From positions 6,468,621-6,532,620 of the forward strand of contig NC_087389.1 in NCBI RefSeq assembly GCF_963675165.1: a stretch of 64,000 nucleotides of DNA, read 5' to 3'. A program made the translations under genes and the position numbers. Positions 25,201-37,405 of this stretch are shown here, one piece after another. The stretch comes from Halichondria panicea (lineage: Eukaryota > Porifera > Demospongiae > Suberitida > Halichondriidae). How positions within the stretch are numbered: position 1 is the stretch's first letter; each line of letters starts with the position of its first letter. The notes under the pieces are model-generated. The model made no database searches, had not been told where the DNA came from, and worked only from the letters and a program-made list of their open reading frames with translations.

Positions 25201-28200
25201 CAACAGGTATATCTTTTTACTTAAAACGCTCAAAATATTGTTAGTATAGATTACTACTGACATTAAAGCTCTTAGATAGTCGTTTCTTACCTTTAGAACC
25301 GAGTAAAACTCTGAAAAGTCTTTAGCCCACTCAAAATTAGTCAATTCGCGGTCTAACGCGGATAGACCTCAGCTCTCAATGTATGATCTATAGCGCACGT
25401 GATCTAGTTTCCAATCCCCTTCCTCTACTATCTATGGTCTGACCTATGTCACAAATACTCACTGTATTGTAACCGAAACCACTTCTAGTACAAGGCGCAA
25501 ACAATAACAACGCAGGAAAAGTCATGAAAACATCAGTGATAATCATCACTAGTGTTACTTTGCACATTTATGACTTCATGTTTATACAACAGCGTGTGGT
25601 TGTGAGGTAGTTGGACAACAGAATGCTGACTATGGAGTTGCGTACTCTTCCTAATGAACTCTATAGACTTGATAATACTGATTCTGTTATATAAGCCTTG
25701 TGTAATATCTGTTCTATAGACATGTCCACATCCTCAACGAGTCCTTCAATTGGCGACCATTCTTTCTCTCCTGTAAGTTTTGTTATGCACTGCCCTCATA
25801 GTGATATGATAGGCATGACGTTTGTATATTGTAGATTTAAATTATAGGTTCATTGTCATCTAAATACACAATGATAAGAGGCAGTGCAACTCATGCTACA
25901 TTTTTTGCTCAACAGGCTAGCAATCCAGAAACTTCGAATTCAATCGGTAGTGAAGTAATATTAAGACAAAAAAAAGCTGACTACCACCCAACAGTAGGAT
26001 CAGGGTTTCTAAGGGGACCTGATTTTCCTGTTGCACAGGTTGGGATCAGGAATACTAGCCAAGGTATATCTTGTACTGTATTAAAACATTTATTCGGCCT
26101 GGAATCGAGGCTAGTAAGAACATTACTGTCACTACACTATATACACATTCATTATATGCATGTGCAGGCGGCAATGAGGCAGTAAAAGAGAAAATCAAGA
26201 ATACCAACGAAGTAATTCAAAAGGTTATATCAATAGCTAAGAAGCTTAAATTGCCCACTCATCAATCAGAGCTCGAAAGAATCTCTTCAGCGTTACTATC
26301 TGGCAAAGTCCAAATAGGATTTGTTGGCTTAACTAATGCTGGCAAAAGCGCAACTGTTAGTTCCTTTATAGGCTCACCTTTTCTCCCATCAACGCTTCAA
26401 AGGCAGACGGTCGGCTCAATCCGTGTTGTACATGATCCAACATGTACGCATGGAGAACTTTTTGGCACAAGAGATGGCTTGACGGTTTCTCTTGCATCTG
26501 GTATTTATTCTGTTCACTCCCGTATTGAGGAATTGAATACCAATGACCGCATTAACGATATTCGCTACTCTGAACTCGTTCTTTATGCGCCAGTCACACT
26601 TTTTTCAGAGCTTGAAGAGAATTTTGCTCCAGAATTTCTAGATATGGGTGGCAGCTGTGAGAACATTCCTAGCCAGCAAGCAATTATTGCACAAAAAACA
26701 GCTTTAAAAAGCCTAGCAGCCATCGTGCTTGTTGTCAGTGCTGATGACGTATCTAAGACAACAGTGACTGACCTTGTTGAAAATCTAAAACAAGTACATC
26801 CTGGCCTAATGGAGAAACAAAGCAGAGTGCTAGTGCTCATTAACAAATATGATATGTGCTACGACGATGAGAATAAAGGATCATGGGGGCCTGACAGAAT
26901 TCAAAAGGAAATGGCAAATCACATTGGAGTGCCAATAGAGCAGACAGTGTGCTTCAGTGCCAAATATGCACTACTTGCACAAAAATGGCTACGAGATCCT
27001 TCTGCTGTAACCCAACGCAAATTTTTTGAAGAATATTTTTTTTTACAATCCACACCCGAAAAAGATTCCATTGCAATTTGCTCTTTGGAAAAGCCCACGC
27101 AAGAGAATGTGAAGAAACTAGCTGAAGGTCTTGAGAAATTTAGCCGGTTCCAAGAAGTTAAAACAAAGCTTCAGTGGGCACTCTGTGTTAATGGTCGTGA
27201 AGTTCTTTTGGATAGTGCTGTGGACAATGGTTGTGCGGAAGTGTCAAAGATGGAAGAAGCCATTAGTCATAGAATACAAGAAATTGACATTCGAGGGAAG
27301 GAAAATAAATTAGAGCAGCAAAAAGCTCAGACAGAAAAGGTTGAACAATTCTTTCAAAGTCAGACATTATTCCCAAAAACTCTTACCCAATTTTTTGAAA
27401 TTCAACTAAACGCACTTGTTGCAACATTAGAGAATGACATCAACATACAATCTTCTTTCAAAGTATCACATCTCAAAAAAAATTATGATAGCCAGCAGCA
27501 AGCATTGAAGCATGTACTGGATGCCCGCAAAGACATGCTTCAAGAAGGAAAAGAACAAATCTTCAAAGCTTGGAAGTACGGTATCTTACAAATGAAACAA
27601 ACCTTGTTGGCAAATCTGAAACAGTTACTACAACACTTAAAGGAAAAAGTTGCCTCAGAGAATATCACTGATATCTTCAACCTCAATGGTGTGGAACCGC
27701 TTAAATTGCTAGAAACCATTTCTGAATCGTTTGAATCTGTTGAGCAGCAACCAGACTTTTCACAGTGCACAGCTATAGGTGATGATGCTCTTAAAGCTGC
27801 TATTCAACCTTGCACGGAGACTAGGCAGAGAAGAAACGAGCAAAAGACAACAACGCAGCGGTTTTTGATATTCCCCACTGACCTCGGATACAATGAGGTG
27901 ATTAATTACCAGGTTACTGTGTTCGAAATAAACGCTGAGAACCTTCTTAGAGCACTTCACCAATTTGCTTCATTCTGTTCAGATCATGTTCGTAACTCTC
28001 TGTTGAAGGTTTTGAATGATGTAGCTAACAAGTTATCTCAAGCTCTTTGGGATGAACTGAAGCAGTTATCAGAAGAGCCGATTACATTGAAAGAGAAAGT
28101 TCTTCAAAAATCCAAAAAAGAAGTCGCAGAATTAGAAACTGAAAACAAATTGCTTGGAGAAGCGAAAAAAACACTATGTGAGCCACCGTCTCCTACCGGT

Positions 28201-28418
28201 AAAAAGAGGGAATTCGAAGAAGAGGATGATGATGTCATAACACCAGTTAAGAAGCTTAAGAAGCCTGGTGAGTGCGTAATAATTATTATAGGTATGTATG
28301 CACGAGACTGCATGCAACAACACCACATATATAATTATCATATTATCATGTCACTGTTGCTGTTGTTTCCTTAATAATAGCTCCTAAAAAAGCAAAGCGG
28401 TCCAAACGCCGACACTAA
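19227..28418 (+). CDS. EHD-exon / 2A-like / Death domain / dynamin-like GTPase protein
   Basis: Exons 19227-19360, 19474-19886, 19992-20267, 25720-25772, 25916-26063, 26168-28267 and 28381-28418 join in phase to 1053 aa. Order: novel N-terminus (aa 1-45); EHD-family fragment (46-125) with RIGPEPTTD and ETPGILSGEKQR but no P-loop; hydrophobic stretch and 2A-like SGDVEANPGP ending at Pro180; Death domain (about 184-265); Ser/Thr linker; dynamin-like GTPase with G1 GLTNAGKS (395-402), G3 DMGG (500-503) and G4 NKYD (567-570); a long helical region; and a Lys/Arg tail (PVKKLKKP, PKKAKRSKRRH) resembling a bipartite nuclear signal. Known 2A motifs make the ribosome skip a peptide bond before the final Pro, so two products are expected. 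ATG 19790 would give a shorter form starting just before the 2A segment. Death domains mediate innate-immune signalling. The 5.4 kb third intron is the weak link: exons on its two sides could belong to two genes, but phase and linker fit one. Confidence 0.7.
19474..19714 (+). other. captured EHD-family exon segment
   Basis: The first 80 codons of exon 2 match the EHD ATPase family from the switch I region (RIGPEPTTD, MHGPNE, PGNALAVDP) through FGNAFLSRF to ETPGILSGEKQR and RGY. Homology starts exactly at the splice acceptor and stops at GY. It lacks the upstream P-loop and the rest of the G domain, and the family's DTPG reads ETPG. It therefore cannot be a working nucleotide-binding domain by itself. 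Confidence 0.85.
19790..19879 (+). promoter_or_regulatory. 2A-like translational recoding / signal sequence
   Basis: ATG 19790 opens a leader with a hydrophobic core (SPILSLCILILIFRLLL) followed by QSGDVEANPGP; the core D-V-E-x-N-P-G-P is at 19856-19879. It satisfies the D(V/I)ExNPGP consensus of 2A stop-go peptides. In sea-urchin and sponge immune receptors similar N-terminal 2A segments are reported to act as both recoding site and secretory signal. Here an EHD-containing extension may precede it. Activity is inferred. Confidence 0.8.
19992..20267 (+). other. Death-domain exon
   Basis: One exon, phase 1 at both ends, beginning four residues after the 2A proline. It encodes a six-helix Death-fold sequence: LTLDDLKFVYNNLIKAAGNW, LGLNLGLGYETLQNI, ASLRDMIAACFKT, LTYSKICESLRAPSV. 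The NW...LGLxLGL pattern is typical of Death domains. Symmetric phase would let it shuffle as a module. Confidence 0.8.
21518..21745. mobile_element. MITE with AATCAGTCGCCCTTC ends
   Basis: ATGAATCAGTCGCCCTTCTT with GAGCACTCTTGTCTT is inverted at the right (AGAGTGCTCAGGAAGGGCGG, CTGATTCATAA). A solo end GGGCGGCTGATTCACGAGAT lies at 53200. Confidence 0.65.
21842..22833. mobile_element. nested elements with GGGCGGATCCAG termini
   Basis: AGGGGCGGATCTAGTCG (21842) pairs with CTAGGGCGGATCC (22191) around an inverted core (CCTATCCACAGTTTTGTTCT / AGAACAAAACTGTGGATAGG). A second span, 22193-22833, runs from GGGCGGATCCAGG to CTGGATCCGCCCCTG. The termini resemble those of non-autonomous hAT-type elements; that assignment is from memory of terminal sequences only. 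No transposase is seen. Confidence 0.55.
22859..23069. mobile_element. MITE with ATACCTTAAGGTGACATATTTTC ends
   Basis: The left end is inverted at 23047-23069 (GAAAATATGTCACCTTAAGG). The interior has ATTTCTGCGAA/TTTCGCAAAAA motifs. An internal open frame of 88 codons looks like chance. Confidence 0.8.
23870..25455. repeat. 1.6 kb inverted-repeat structure
   Basis: 23878-23930 (GTCTGACCATAGATAGTAGA, GGAAGGGGATTGGAAACTAG, ATCACGTG) is inverted at 25397-25440. Near 23817 and 25640 ATGAGTTCATTAGGAAGAG is also inverted. The spacer (23931-25396) has no recognisable coding sequence and shows no transposase motifs. Confidence 0.65.
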
Positions 28419-29352
28419 CACATCAACTAAACAGTATTTCCGAAGTGACTTGTTATAGAATTAGACAAATGCATGCATGTACACAGTATATAGTATATAA
28501 TTATAGTTGTATTCTTTTGTTAGTAGTATGTATCCACTACATGGAGCTATCTAGAAGTTGTTGAAATGTATCTGTAATGATCTAGCTAGAATTGGAACTG
28601 TACTTAGTGGTAACATCTAGAAGTTATTTAGCTTTGTATAATAGGAAGGTTCTGTACTGTGCTCTGTGTGTGTTCTATTTTACTCTTGCTGCAAACAATG
28701 ATTGTTAAAGTTAACAGATATAACAAGTAATACTATAATAATGTAGACGTAGATTCATCTCTTCTAATAATTATGTCTTTAGAACATTTTATGCATTAAT
28801 TTTATACGATGGTATTAAAATGACACCACCGCGGGTGCTGATGCACTATACGACATGAAGCTACGAGTGCTACATTGGTGCAAAAGGGAAATTATTGACC
28901 ATGATTGCTAAAAAGGATACTTGTAGTGGTTGCTTCAAACAAGACTATTTATCAGTAATAAAGTAGAGACAATTAACAGATGCAACACTATAATATATAA
29001 TAATGTAGACGTAGATTTTGTCTCTTCTAATAATTATGTTTTTAATTACAACATTTATTATATGCATTTTATACAAGGGTAATTAAAATGAAACGGGTGC
29101 TGATGCACTATACGACATGAAGCTATACGTATGCTATTAATTTATATTGATGCAAAAGGGAAATTATTGTCATTGCTAAAAAGGATACCAAAAGTTCTAT
29201 AGTGGCTTAATGAAACAACCAAGATTAAATTCGAATCCAATTATATCTTGAGACACCACCACTGCACATACAATCAATGTTGTGAGTTAAAAAAACCATA
29301 TCACACACAGAGAATGGATAAAGAAGTACAAAAAGCGATTAAAAAATATACA
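28419..29352. other. intergenic between convergent genes, tandem duplication
   Basis: AT-rich 3' flanks of the GTPase gene (+) and the Ig/FN3 receptor (-). About 28740-28930 is duplicated at about 29000-29190 (ATGTAGACGTAGATT, GGGTGCTGATGCACTATACG, GCAAAAGGGAAATTATTG), an offset near 262 bp. No gene is seen. Confidence 0.7.
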
Positions 29353-32300
29353 TTACACATGAGATGACTTGAGGCTAGTATTGTCATCAGCCTCCACTAC
29401 GGTGTCTGCTATGCTAAAATCTGAATCTGAATCACATTCTGAATCACTGGAGCTTTCGATGACTCTGTTCATTGATCTTGGTTGCCACACTGTACCACGC
29501 ACTTTGCCTTGCAGCTTCTTAGGTTTGCGTGGGTCTATTTGCTTGAGGTCAGGCACACTAGGTCGCTGCTTGTTCAGAGCTAATGAGCTATTTCCAATAG
29601 AGTTCTGTCTATTGTCCGCCATCATCAGAGGAGGGGGATTAATGCGGAGATCAGTGGCAGACTTGGCCTGTGATTTAGGAGCGACTGGTGGTTTGGGAGG
29701 AGCTACTAGCTTAGACTGAACACCAGGGGCAGATTGGTTTCTACTCATTTGTTGGTTATTCATGAACACAGGTCCACCGTCATTCATAGCCACCGCTTGC
29801 ACTTGATCTTGGAACACCTCAAAGGTTAGATGATTATCAGTAGCTGCTGGTGTCAGCATATTCTGTAGTGCCTCTAAATCTTGAATATCAGTCTCAAACT
29901 GTCTCTGCAGGTCATCTAATGGCCAACTTTCTGATGAGACTGTTCCATCATAAGAATGACTAGACCCACTGTTCTCTACGGGATGCTGTAGTGGTAGCAA
30001 GTGATGGTTGGGCAAAGCTTGTGGCATGTGTGTAGCAGCAGCTTGTTGTTGTTGTTGTTGTTGCTGTTGTGTGGGCTTAATCTGAGACATTGGGATTCGC
30101 TCAAATTTCCCCTGAGCTGGAATTGTTCCATTGTCGTTAAACCCATTCTGTAGGTTCCTCCGAGCTGTTGGTTTAGGCTTCACTACAGGTGCACTATATA
30201 CGGGGGAGGGGGAGCGGGTCATGTGATGTGGGGAGCTGGTCATGTGACGTGGAGAGCGGGTCATGTGATGTGCCTCCGTTTCAACTTGTGTAGGAGATCG
30301 AATCTCAATTGGTGGATAGTTCATACGTGAAGGGTTGCTATGGTGACGGCTAGACGGTTGATTATATAGAGGTTGATTTGATATCGGCTCTTGAGTGTAT
30401 TCAGGTGAGTGTCTGAACTCAGGAGGGGGTGGGAGGTGGTTGCCATGGGGAACGGGACTACTCATGGGCGGGGGGTAATGGTTGACTGGTCCCCTACTCA
30501 CATGTACGGGTGGTATGGAACTGTATTCAACAGCATGAGGATCGTCAATCGAACTTGAAGATTGTGTATCGTCTAATCGTCGATGTGGTATTTGAGGTAG
30601 TTGTCTGCTCTGTATTTCATTAGGAGTCATTGTGCCCAGTTCCCTGCCAACCGGGGCCTGTCTAACATTGTGAGTGTTGGCAGCGGAATGGGACCTGGGT
30701 CGCATGGAATGGGGATCCTCAATATGCGGTTGTATATGTCCAGTGGAATGAGACTGATGACCGTGGGCTGAATTAGAACGCGGAGGAAAATCTTGCAAGC
30801 TCATTCCGTTCATCATGTGATGCTCTTGTGACTGGAATAGCTGTTCTCGTACAGGGGAGAGGGGGCCGTTACGCTTCCTGCCCCCCAGATCCACCTTCTG
30901 GGGGGTGGGCACACCAGCCGAGGTGTGGGAACTTCTGTTGGAGCTAGATCTGCTGACTGGGTTGTTAGTCATGTGACCTCGAGTGTTCAAATGATCGGCC
31001 GGGGTCCACGAATCGTTTGTCTCTTGTGATAGGCCGTAGGATTGTGGAGTGGGCGTTTGTGGAGTGTAGCGATCAGGGGATTGTGAGGAGAGTGGAGGGG
31101 GCGTGTGCACACGGTTGAGGGTATCGAAAAACTGCTGACTCACTCCTCCGCTAAAATGACGAACGTGTTGTTCTTGTAGGTCAAATTTTGAATTACCTCT
31201 GAACTCTCCCCTTTGACCTCTAAACTCTCCATTGGTGCTCCCTAATTCACTGATTGGATAGTCAGGTTCATCCGGCGGGTACATGTGCGTGGGGTCATTG
31301 GGGTCATCGATAAAACTGTTTTGTAGTCCGTTAGCTGTCATATGAGCTCCATCTGGTGTCATTAGTGCTCTTGGTGGGTAGTGCCCGTCATTGTGGGTGG
31401 AGTCAGTGTACGTGAGTGAGGGGGCGGTGACTGAGTGGGCGGGTCGTAATGAGTTCATATCAGCATAATCTGTAGTCCGTCTGCTAGGAGTCGGTGAACT
31501 ATGAACCTTGATAGACTTGTTCCTGCAGGTTGGGGGAAATAGTGTGAAGCAATTTTGTGTACTTGCAAAAAAGCTCTTATTAACTTGAAAATCTGAACAC
31601 AAATTACGGGCTCTCAACAGTTGTACCAAAACGGCTGAATTCGAAAAGCTATAGCCTAGGATTTTGACTAAACAGAGAACTTATAAGCGCACGATTGCTG
31701 AGAGCTATTGAATGCATCATTGGATAATCTATTACATGTACAATCATAGTGTAGTAGCGTGTAGACGGGTGGCTTACAGAGCGTTGATCTTCTGGCGATG
31801 TTGGTACTCACTGAACCCGCTGGACCCCCCACTGAGACTGGAGGCACTGCGACGACTTGTTACTATGTGGGGGGTAATGATAATTATTAATCCACCTCAC
31901 TTAATTGAATATTAGTCCACCACTAGCTACCACTATATATAGGCTTGTACACTAGTCTACACACTGCAGGTCAATTAGAGTAGCATTTCAGCTTTTACAT
32001 TTATTTTTCATTTCAAGTGAGGTAGGCCGGGTTGCAGAGCATCACCTGACGTGCCATGATAATCACACTGACATGATTGACTCACTGTATATCTTGCCCT
32101 TGTCAGAGCCACATTTCCAGCAGTACTTGCAACACACGAAGGTGATAGTGATCATGAGGCAGGACATGACCAACACCGTCCCCACTGCCACCACCGCTAT
32201 AAACCACACCTCCTCATAGATGGGCTTCACATCTGTAGGAGAGAGTGGGTGTATAGTACATACAATAGTGGTGAGTGAGAAGCCTTGCAGTATTGTTAGC

Positions 32301-35300
32301 TATAATAATAATTTAAGCATTGAGAAATGATACAACCTTGTCATTAGAGCTAGCTACTATAGACTCACTTGTTAGTCCTTGAGGGAGGGTAATGGTGATC
32401 ACTGCGGGGGGGCTCTCATCACCCCCCACCACTACACGAGTCAGGCTGAACATGTACATACTTCCCGGGAACAGCCCGGTTATCACCAGACTAGTGACAA
32501 CTCCACTCTCCACTCGTCCCAGTGTGTGGTCAGGATGTATGTATGTCACTATATAACCCGTTGCCCCCGGCGATGCTTCCCAGAATAGACTAACGGATGT
32601 GGAGTTAATTGATTGGCCGCTTAAACCTGTCGGAGGAGTGAGGGGAACTTGTACCATCACCATGGTAACAGCAGACCATACACCACGGCCAACAGATGTG
32701 TGTGCTGCTACACGGAGCTCATAGGTCGAAGTACGAAGGTCGGAGAGGGTGTGCTGAGTGACTTCCCCCACATTAATACTTAACCACATCCCTTCCGATT
32801 GAACTCTGTACTCTAGCGTATATGTAGTTAGAGGGCCTCCATATGCTGTACAAGGAGTGGGCGGCTGCACGGAAATAATTACATCAAAAATCCTTTTTTG
32901 GTGTTTATAATTATAACAGCTTACCCCCCAGGTTGCTGTGATTGTACCTTCACCTCTGTCGGCAGTAGCTCGTAGGTTAGTGGGCGGGGCCAGTGGAGCT
33001 GTGGGGGGTACATCACCATGGTAAAACACACAAACAAACGAACAACAACAACCCCTTTTACCAGACATCTTTATAGAGCGGTAATGATATTCATGCACTG
33101 TGTTCCATGCAGGGGACGTGAATACACACGCACTGCACACATTCAATACTTAGATCATGGACAAATGAGGTGTCGATGGACATGAGGTGTCGATGGACAT
33201 GAGGTGTCTGTGTCCAACGCACACTAAATCGAAACCCACTTGTCATTGGCTAACTAGAGCTAGCTAGCAATAATGACATCATTTGTATCCTCAGCAATCT
33301 ATATAGTTACCGGGACTATAGCTCACTAAGTGGGATCTAATAATTATAATGAAAGCCTAGATAGTCTATAGCTAGTCTACACACTGCATGTCAATTAGCT
33401 TTGCTTTTAATACAATGCAAGTGAAGTGAAAGGGTTGCACGTGCATGTACATGTGCATGTACATGTACATGTACATGTACATGTACATGTATGCACGACC
33501 ATGCAGTGTGTGTAGAGGTCTAGATCACCTGATGGTTGTGTGCGCACCATCCCCACACTGGAGGACACGCTCTGGTGCTCGTAGTTGAAGGCTATCACAC
33601 GAAACTGGTAATCATACGACGGCACTAGGCCTGTCACCATAGCAACAGTTGCCGTGGGATCAACGCCGGAAACAGCAACGCTCCAAATAAAGGAACCGGG
33701 GCAGAAAGAATTTCCACGATCGAGAATTTCGATAGAGTAGTTACGCAATGGTAGTCCTCCGTCAGAAGTGGGCGTGTCCCAAACAGCAGCGAAGGAAGTA
33801 GTTGTGAGGGTTGTGTGGAGGGGATTAAGTGGAGGGGAGGGGGGGGAGGGGGGACCTATGTGGGGGGTAATAATAAACACTGTGTGGGGGTATCACATGA
33901 TATAGTCTCACCCCCCACAGTGATGACGGATGATCCAACGGTGTACCGGATATCACCCACACCAGCGACACGCAACAGAGCCACACACGTGTACACTCCG
34001 TTATTACTCGACTGGAAGTTGGGGATAGACAGAGAACCTGTAATGATAGGAAGGGGTAGTGAGTGTCCATATCATGGTGGAGGGAGCGCTATCCATATCA
34101 TGGTGGCCATGGCTAGACTCTGGGCCCAAGATCAAGTAATCATATTTAAGCATGCCATTTTACAGAGCTATCCAAGAGCCACAAAATGTATGCTTTACTA
34201 TTGAAATCTGACAATTCAAACTAGAGTTACAGCCAATCAAAGTTAGCTATAGCTATATAGCAGTACCTGTGCTCGTTGGTTGTGTGAGAGGACTGTCCTC
34301 TAGTAACCACTGATAGGCCACTGAGTCCGCTGAGGTAGACACTATAGAGCACTCGAGTGGGACTTCTGTGCCTTGTGGAGGTGTGAGGCTGCCAGCAGGG
34401 GACTCTGTCACCATGGGAACACCTAGGGGGGTGGTGTAATAGTATTATTAGATAATCGATCAGAACGCAAATTAAAGGATCTCAAAGGTAGCTACCAAAA
34501 ACGCCTGAATTTTAAAGAAAAATGCAACGCTATAGCCTTAATTGTTTTTGTCGAAATTACTGAATTTCATGATTATACATACATTGAAGTATGGTAATGA
34601 GGAATGAGTTATAGTAGCTGTGAAAATGCCTCCTACAATATTCAGTGTCTCTTACCAATCACTGTGAGTTGCTTGGGCGGAGTGTCTAGCTGTCCCCCGA
34701 GGTTGGCTGCCCTGCATGAGAGGAGAGAGGTGTCCGCCACAACAGCAGAGGAGATAGTCAGTGAACCATCACCAGGGAGAGGGGACACACTGTACTGACC
34801 TGCAGCCACAAGGGAGGGCATAATGGTGTGCATGAGCATATACCTAGCTTGCTTCTGTGCAATTGTATGATGTAGTGCAGTATATTTGACTGCCCATAAC
34901 AGAATTGTCCAATTTCACAACTAAAATGTATTTAGTAGCTAGAGCTATACAAGATGATAATAAGCACATAAAGAGCTATAATTCCTACGTACTGTAAGAC
35001 CAGGAGTGGACTCACCAGTGATGGAGATGGGAGTGACGGATCCAAAACGATACCAGGAGAAGGTGGGTGGGGGAAATCCCTCCGCCTCACATGACAGTGT
35101 CACAGACGCCCCCTCAAACACCAACAGTGCCTCAGGCATCACTGTAAACACTGGACCAACACCTACACACACACAGTTGTGTATAGTGGGTAATTTTCTC
35201 GTTGATGTACATTTTAATATGAACTACCCAGTTAAAAATGTTATATTCTAAGTCGTAGAGCTCAGAATAGTGACCTAATACTTTTAGATTAATGTTCTGA

Positions 35301-37366
35301 ATACGAAAATACAACTTGTCCCCCATCATACGAACATAACCTGCTATACTGTACAAGGACTAGTACTTACTGACTGGAACGATGAGTTCGTTGTCACTGT
35401 CACAGCGACCAATCAGACGCTGGCACACCTCACACTGGTACACGCCCCCATTCCCCTCACCCACACCACTGATACTCAACACTCCCTCTGTCACCGTTAG
35501 CCCTGTTGTCGTTGTAACAGACTCTCCATTCACTCGCCAGATCCACTCTAGTGGAGGTGTGCCGTCTGCTGAGCAGCTGAGGGTCAAAGGTTGAGTCAAA
35601 TTAGCCGCAGTCTCTGGGAAGGAGGATGTAATCTGTGTGGGGTCTGTGTGTGTGGGCGTGTGGTGTGGGAGGGAATAATTTTATTGCTTGTTCCATTTGA
35701 AAGGTCTCTTTCTAAGCAAAATCATAAAATCGTTGAAATTGATCTACGGAATTCAAAGTTATATGGCAGCTGAGAAAGAGCCCCTCTAATTATTGTGATG
35801 CATGTGGGGGGGGGGGGGTTGGTGTGATTGGGTTGTTAGCTGTACACAGAGGTGTGTGTGTGTGGATATGACCTCAGGGGATTATGTTTCAAAGTGTGTG
35901 TGGTTCTATAATGATGTCACATTAGATGCTGTAGGCAACACACCGTCTTCTGGTGAACTGACTGAGATTACAGCCTCAGCTCTATAATCAACTAGTGTGA
36001 ACATTCCTGAGAAGCTATGTAAGCCAGCTACCCAAACTTGCCCATCCCCAGGGACTGCTGTCATGGCGCCAGTCAACTAGCTATACTGGTTTAGGCCTGT
36101 CACAAGTTGATCTAGCTGATACAGATATGGGAATAATGAGAGCTATTACATCAATTAGAACATAAATTATGAGCTCTCAAAGATTGCTACCAAACGGCTG
36201 AAATTTGTAGAAAGCGCACACAAGACCTAGCCTTTGCTGTTGCTGCATACCACACTCAACCCACGACTATTTGTACATGAGGTCTAGTTTCGTATCGCAC
36301 TCCTACACAACATTTAGGCTGCCCTAGTTGCATACCACACTCAACCCACGACTATTTGTACATGAGGTCTAGTTTCGTATCACTCCTACACAACATTCAG
36401 ACTGCCCTAGTTGCATACCACACTCACCCACGACAATGAGACTGCCAGAGGAGGTAGCAGTGATGGGTCCAGTGTTGCTGGTCTGCACTGCTCTACACGT
36501 ATACTCTCCACTGTCTGTACTGCGGACATCAATGAGAGTGATGCTCCACCCATTAGCGCTGATTGTGACACGCCCACTCGATGATACCTGAGTGCCATCC
36601 TTGAGCCAGGTCATGACTGGAGCAGGTCTATATATAGTGGGTGGACAGTATTCAACAATTGTAAAGGCATAATTAATATGTACATAGAAATAGTGGGAGA
36701 TATTAGAACTGAAGAAGAGAGTATAACTGGCTGGATGAGATGAGCTATAAAATTGTACAAACAGTCTCATTTCATAAAGGCCATAATAATCATTATAACT
36801 ATTCCACAATGCACACAGACAGAGAGAGTGGAGGATGACACACCACCACCCACCTTCCAGTGGGTAGACACTCGAGGCTGACAGTCTCACCACCTGACAC
36901 AGTTTGTACTGCCACAGGACCCTCAGCAATGGACACCTCACGAAACAAAGCACCTGTATGTAAGCAGTTATTATATAATTATACAGACAAAACACCTGTA
37001 GGTATAGGTATATAACTAGTAAGCAGTTATATATATATATATATGTACAGACGTGATTCACAGACCTGATCCTGATCTGGTGAGTAGGTACTGAGCTGCC
37101 ATAGCTTGTGTACTACCAGTGATGCTATTGGTCACACTGCACGTGTACAGTGTGTTGGAATCACTCAAACTGTTAAAGTTAGCAAACCACAGCCGGCCCG
37201 TTTCTAGGGACACGCCCACTCTGTTGTTAGGAATTTGTCCGGGGGTGAAGGAGGTCCAACTGATTTGTAGGTACGAAGGAGGGTCAAAGTTCAAACAAGG
37301 GAGAGATATGTGGTCAAAATCAACCACTGAAACAGATTGTAAAGAAGTACTGGGAATAGTGGTGAC

Positions 37367-37405
<39 letters not shown>

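Larger units (their letters stand above)
20268..25719. other. 5.4 kb intron filled with foldback elements
   Basis: No coding exon is supported here. Contents: a foldback near 20440-20670 (CGACACGAAGAGA / TCTCTTCGTGTCG); one at 21518-21745; GGGCGGATCCAG-ended elements at 21842-22833; a MITE at 22859-23069; direct copies of GACCTATGTCACAAATACT at 23108 and 25441; and inverted copies at 23878-23930 and 25397-25440. A possible 14-nt micro-exon at 20414-20427 was not used because it breaks the phase chain. Confidence 0.6.

Noticed and set aside
20268-25719. Autonomous transposon or integrated viral gene
   Set aside because: Despite many inverted ends I found no transposase, reverse transcriptase or capsid-like coding sequence. 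The 2A motif alone is not evidence of viral origin, since animal genes carry such motifs too.
25853-25915. Upstream extension of the exon that starts at 25916
   Set aside because: An acceptor-like TATAG at 25846 leaves an open frame, but it needs a different phase from the preceding 53-nt exon. TTTTTTGCTCAACAG at 25915 fits both tract and phase.
29353-31522. Separate disordered protein gene
   Set aside because: The long open frame has no good start; it begins at a splice acceptor in phase with the transmembrane exons, so it is the receptor's cytoplasmic tail.
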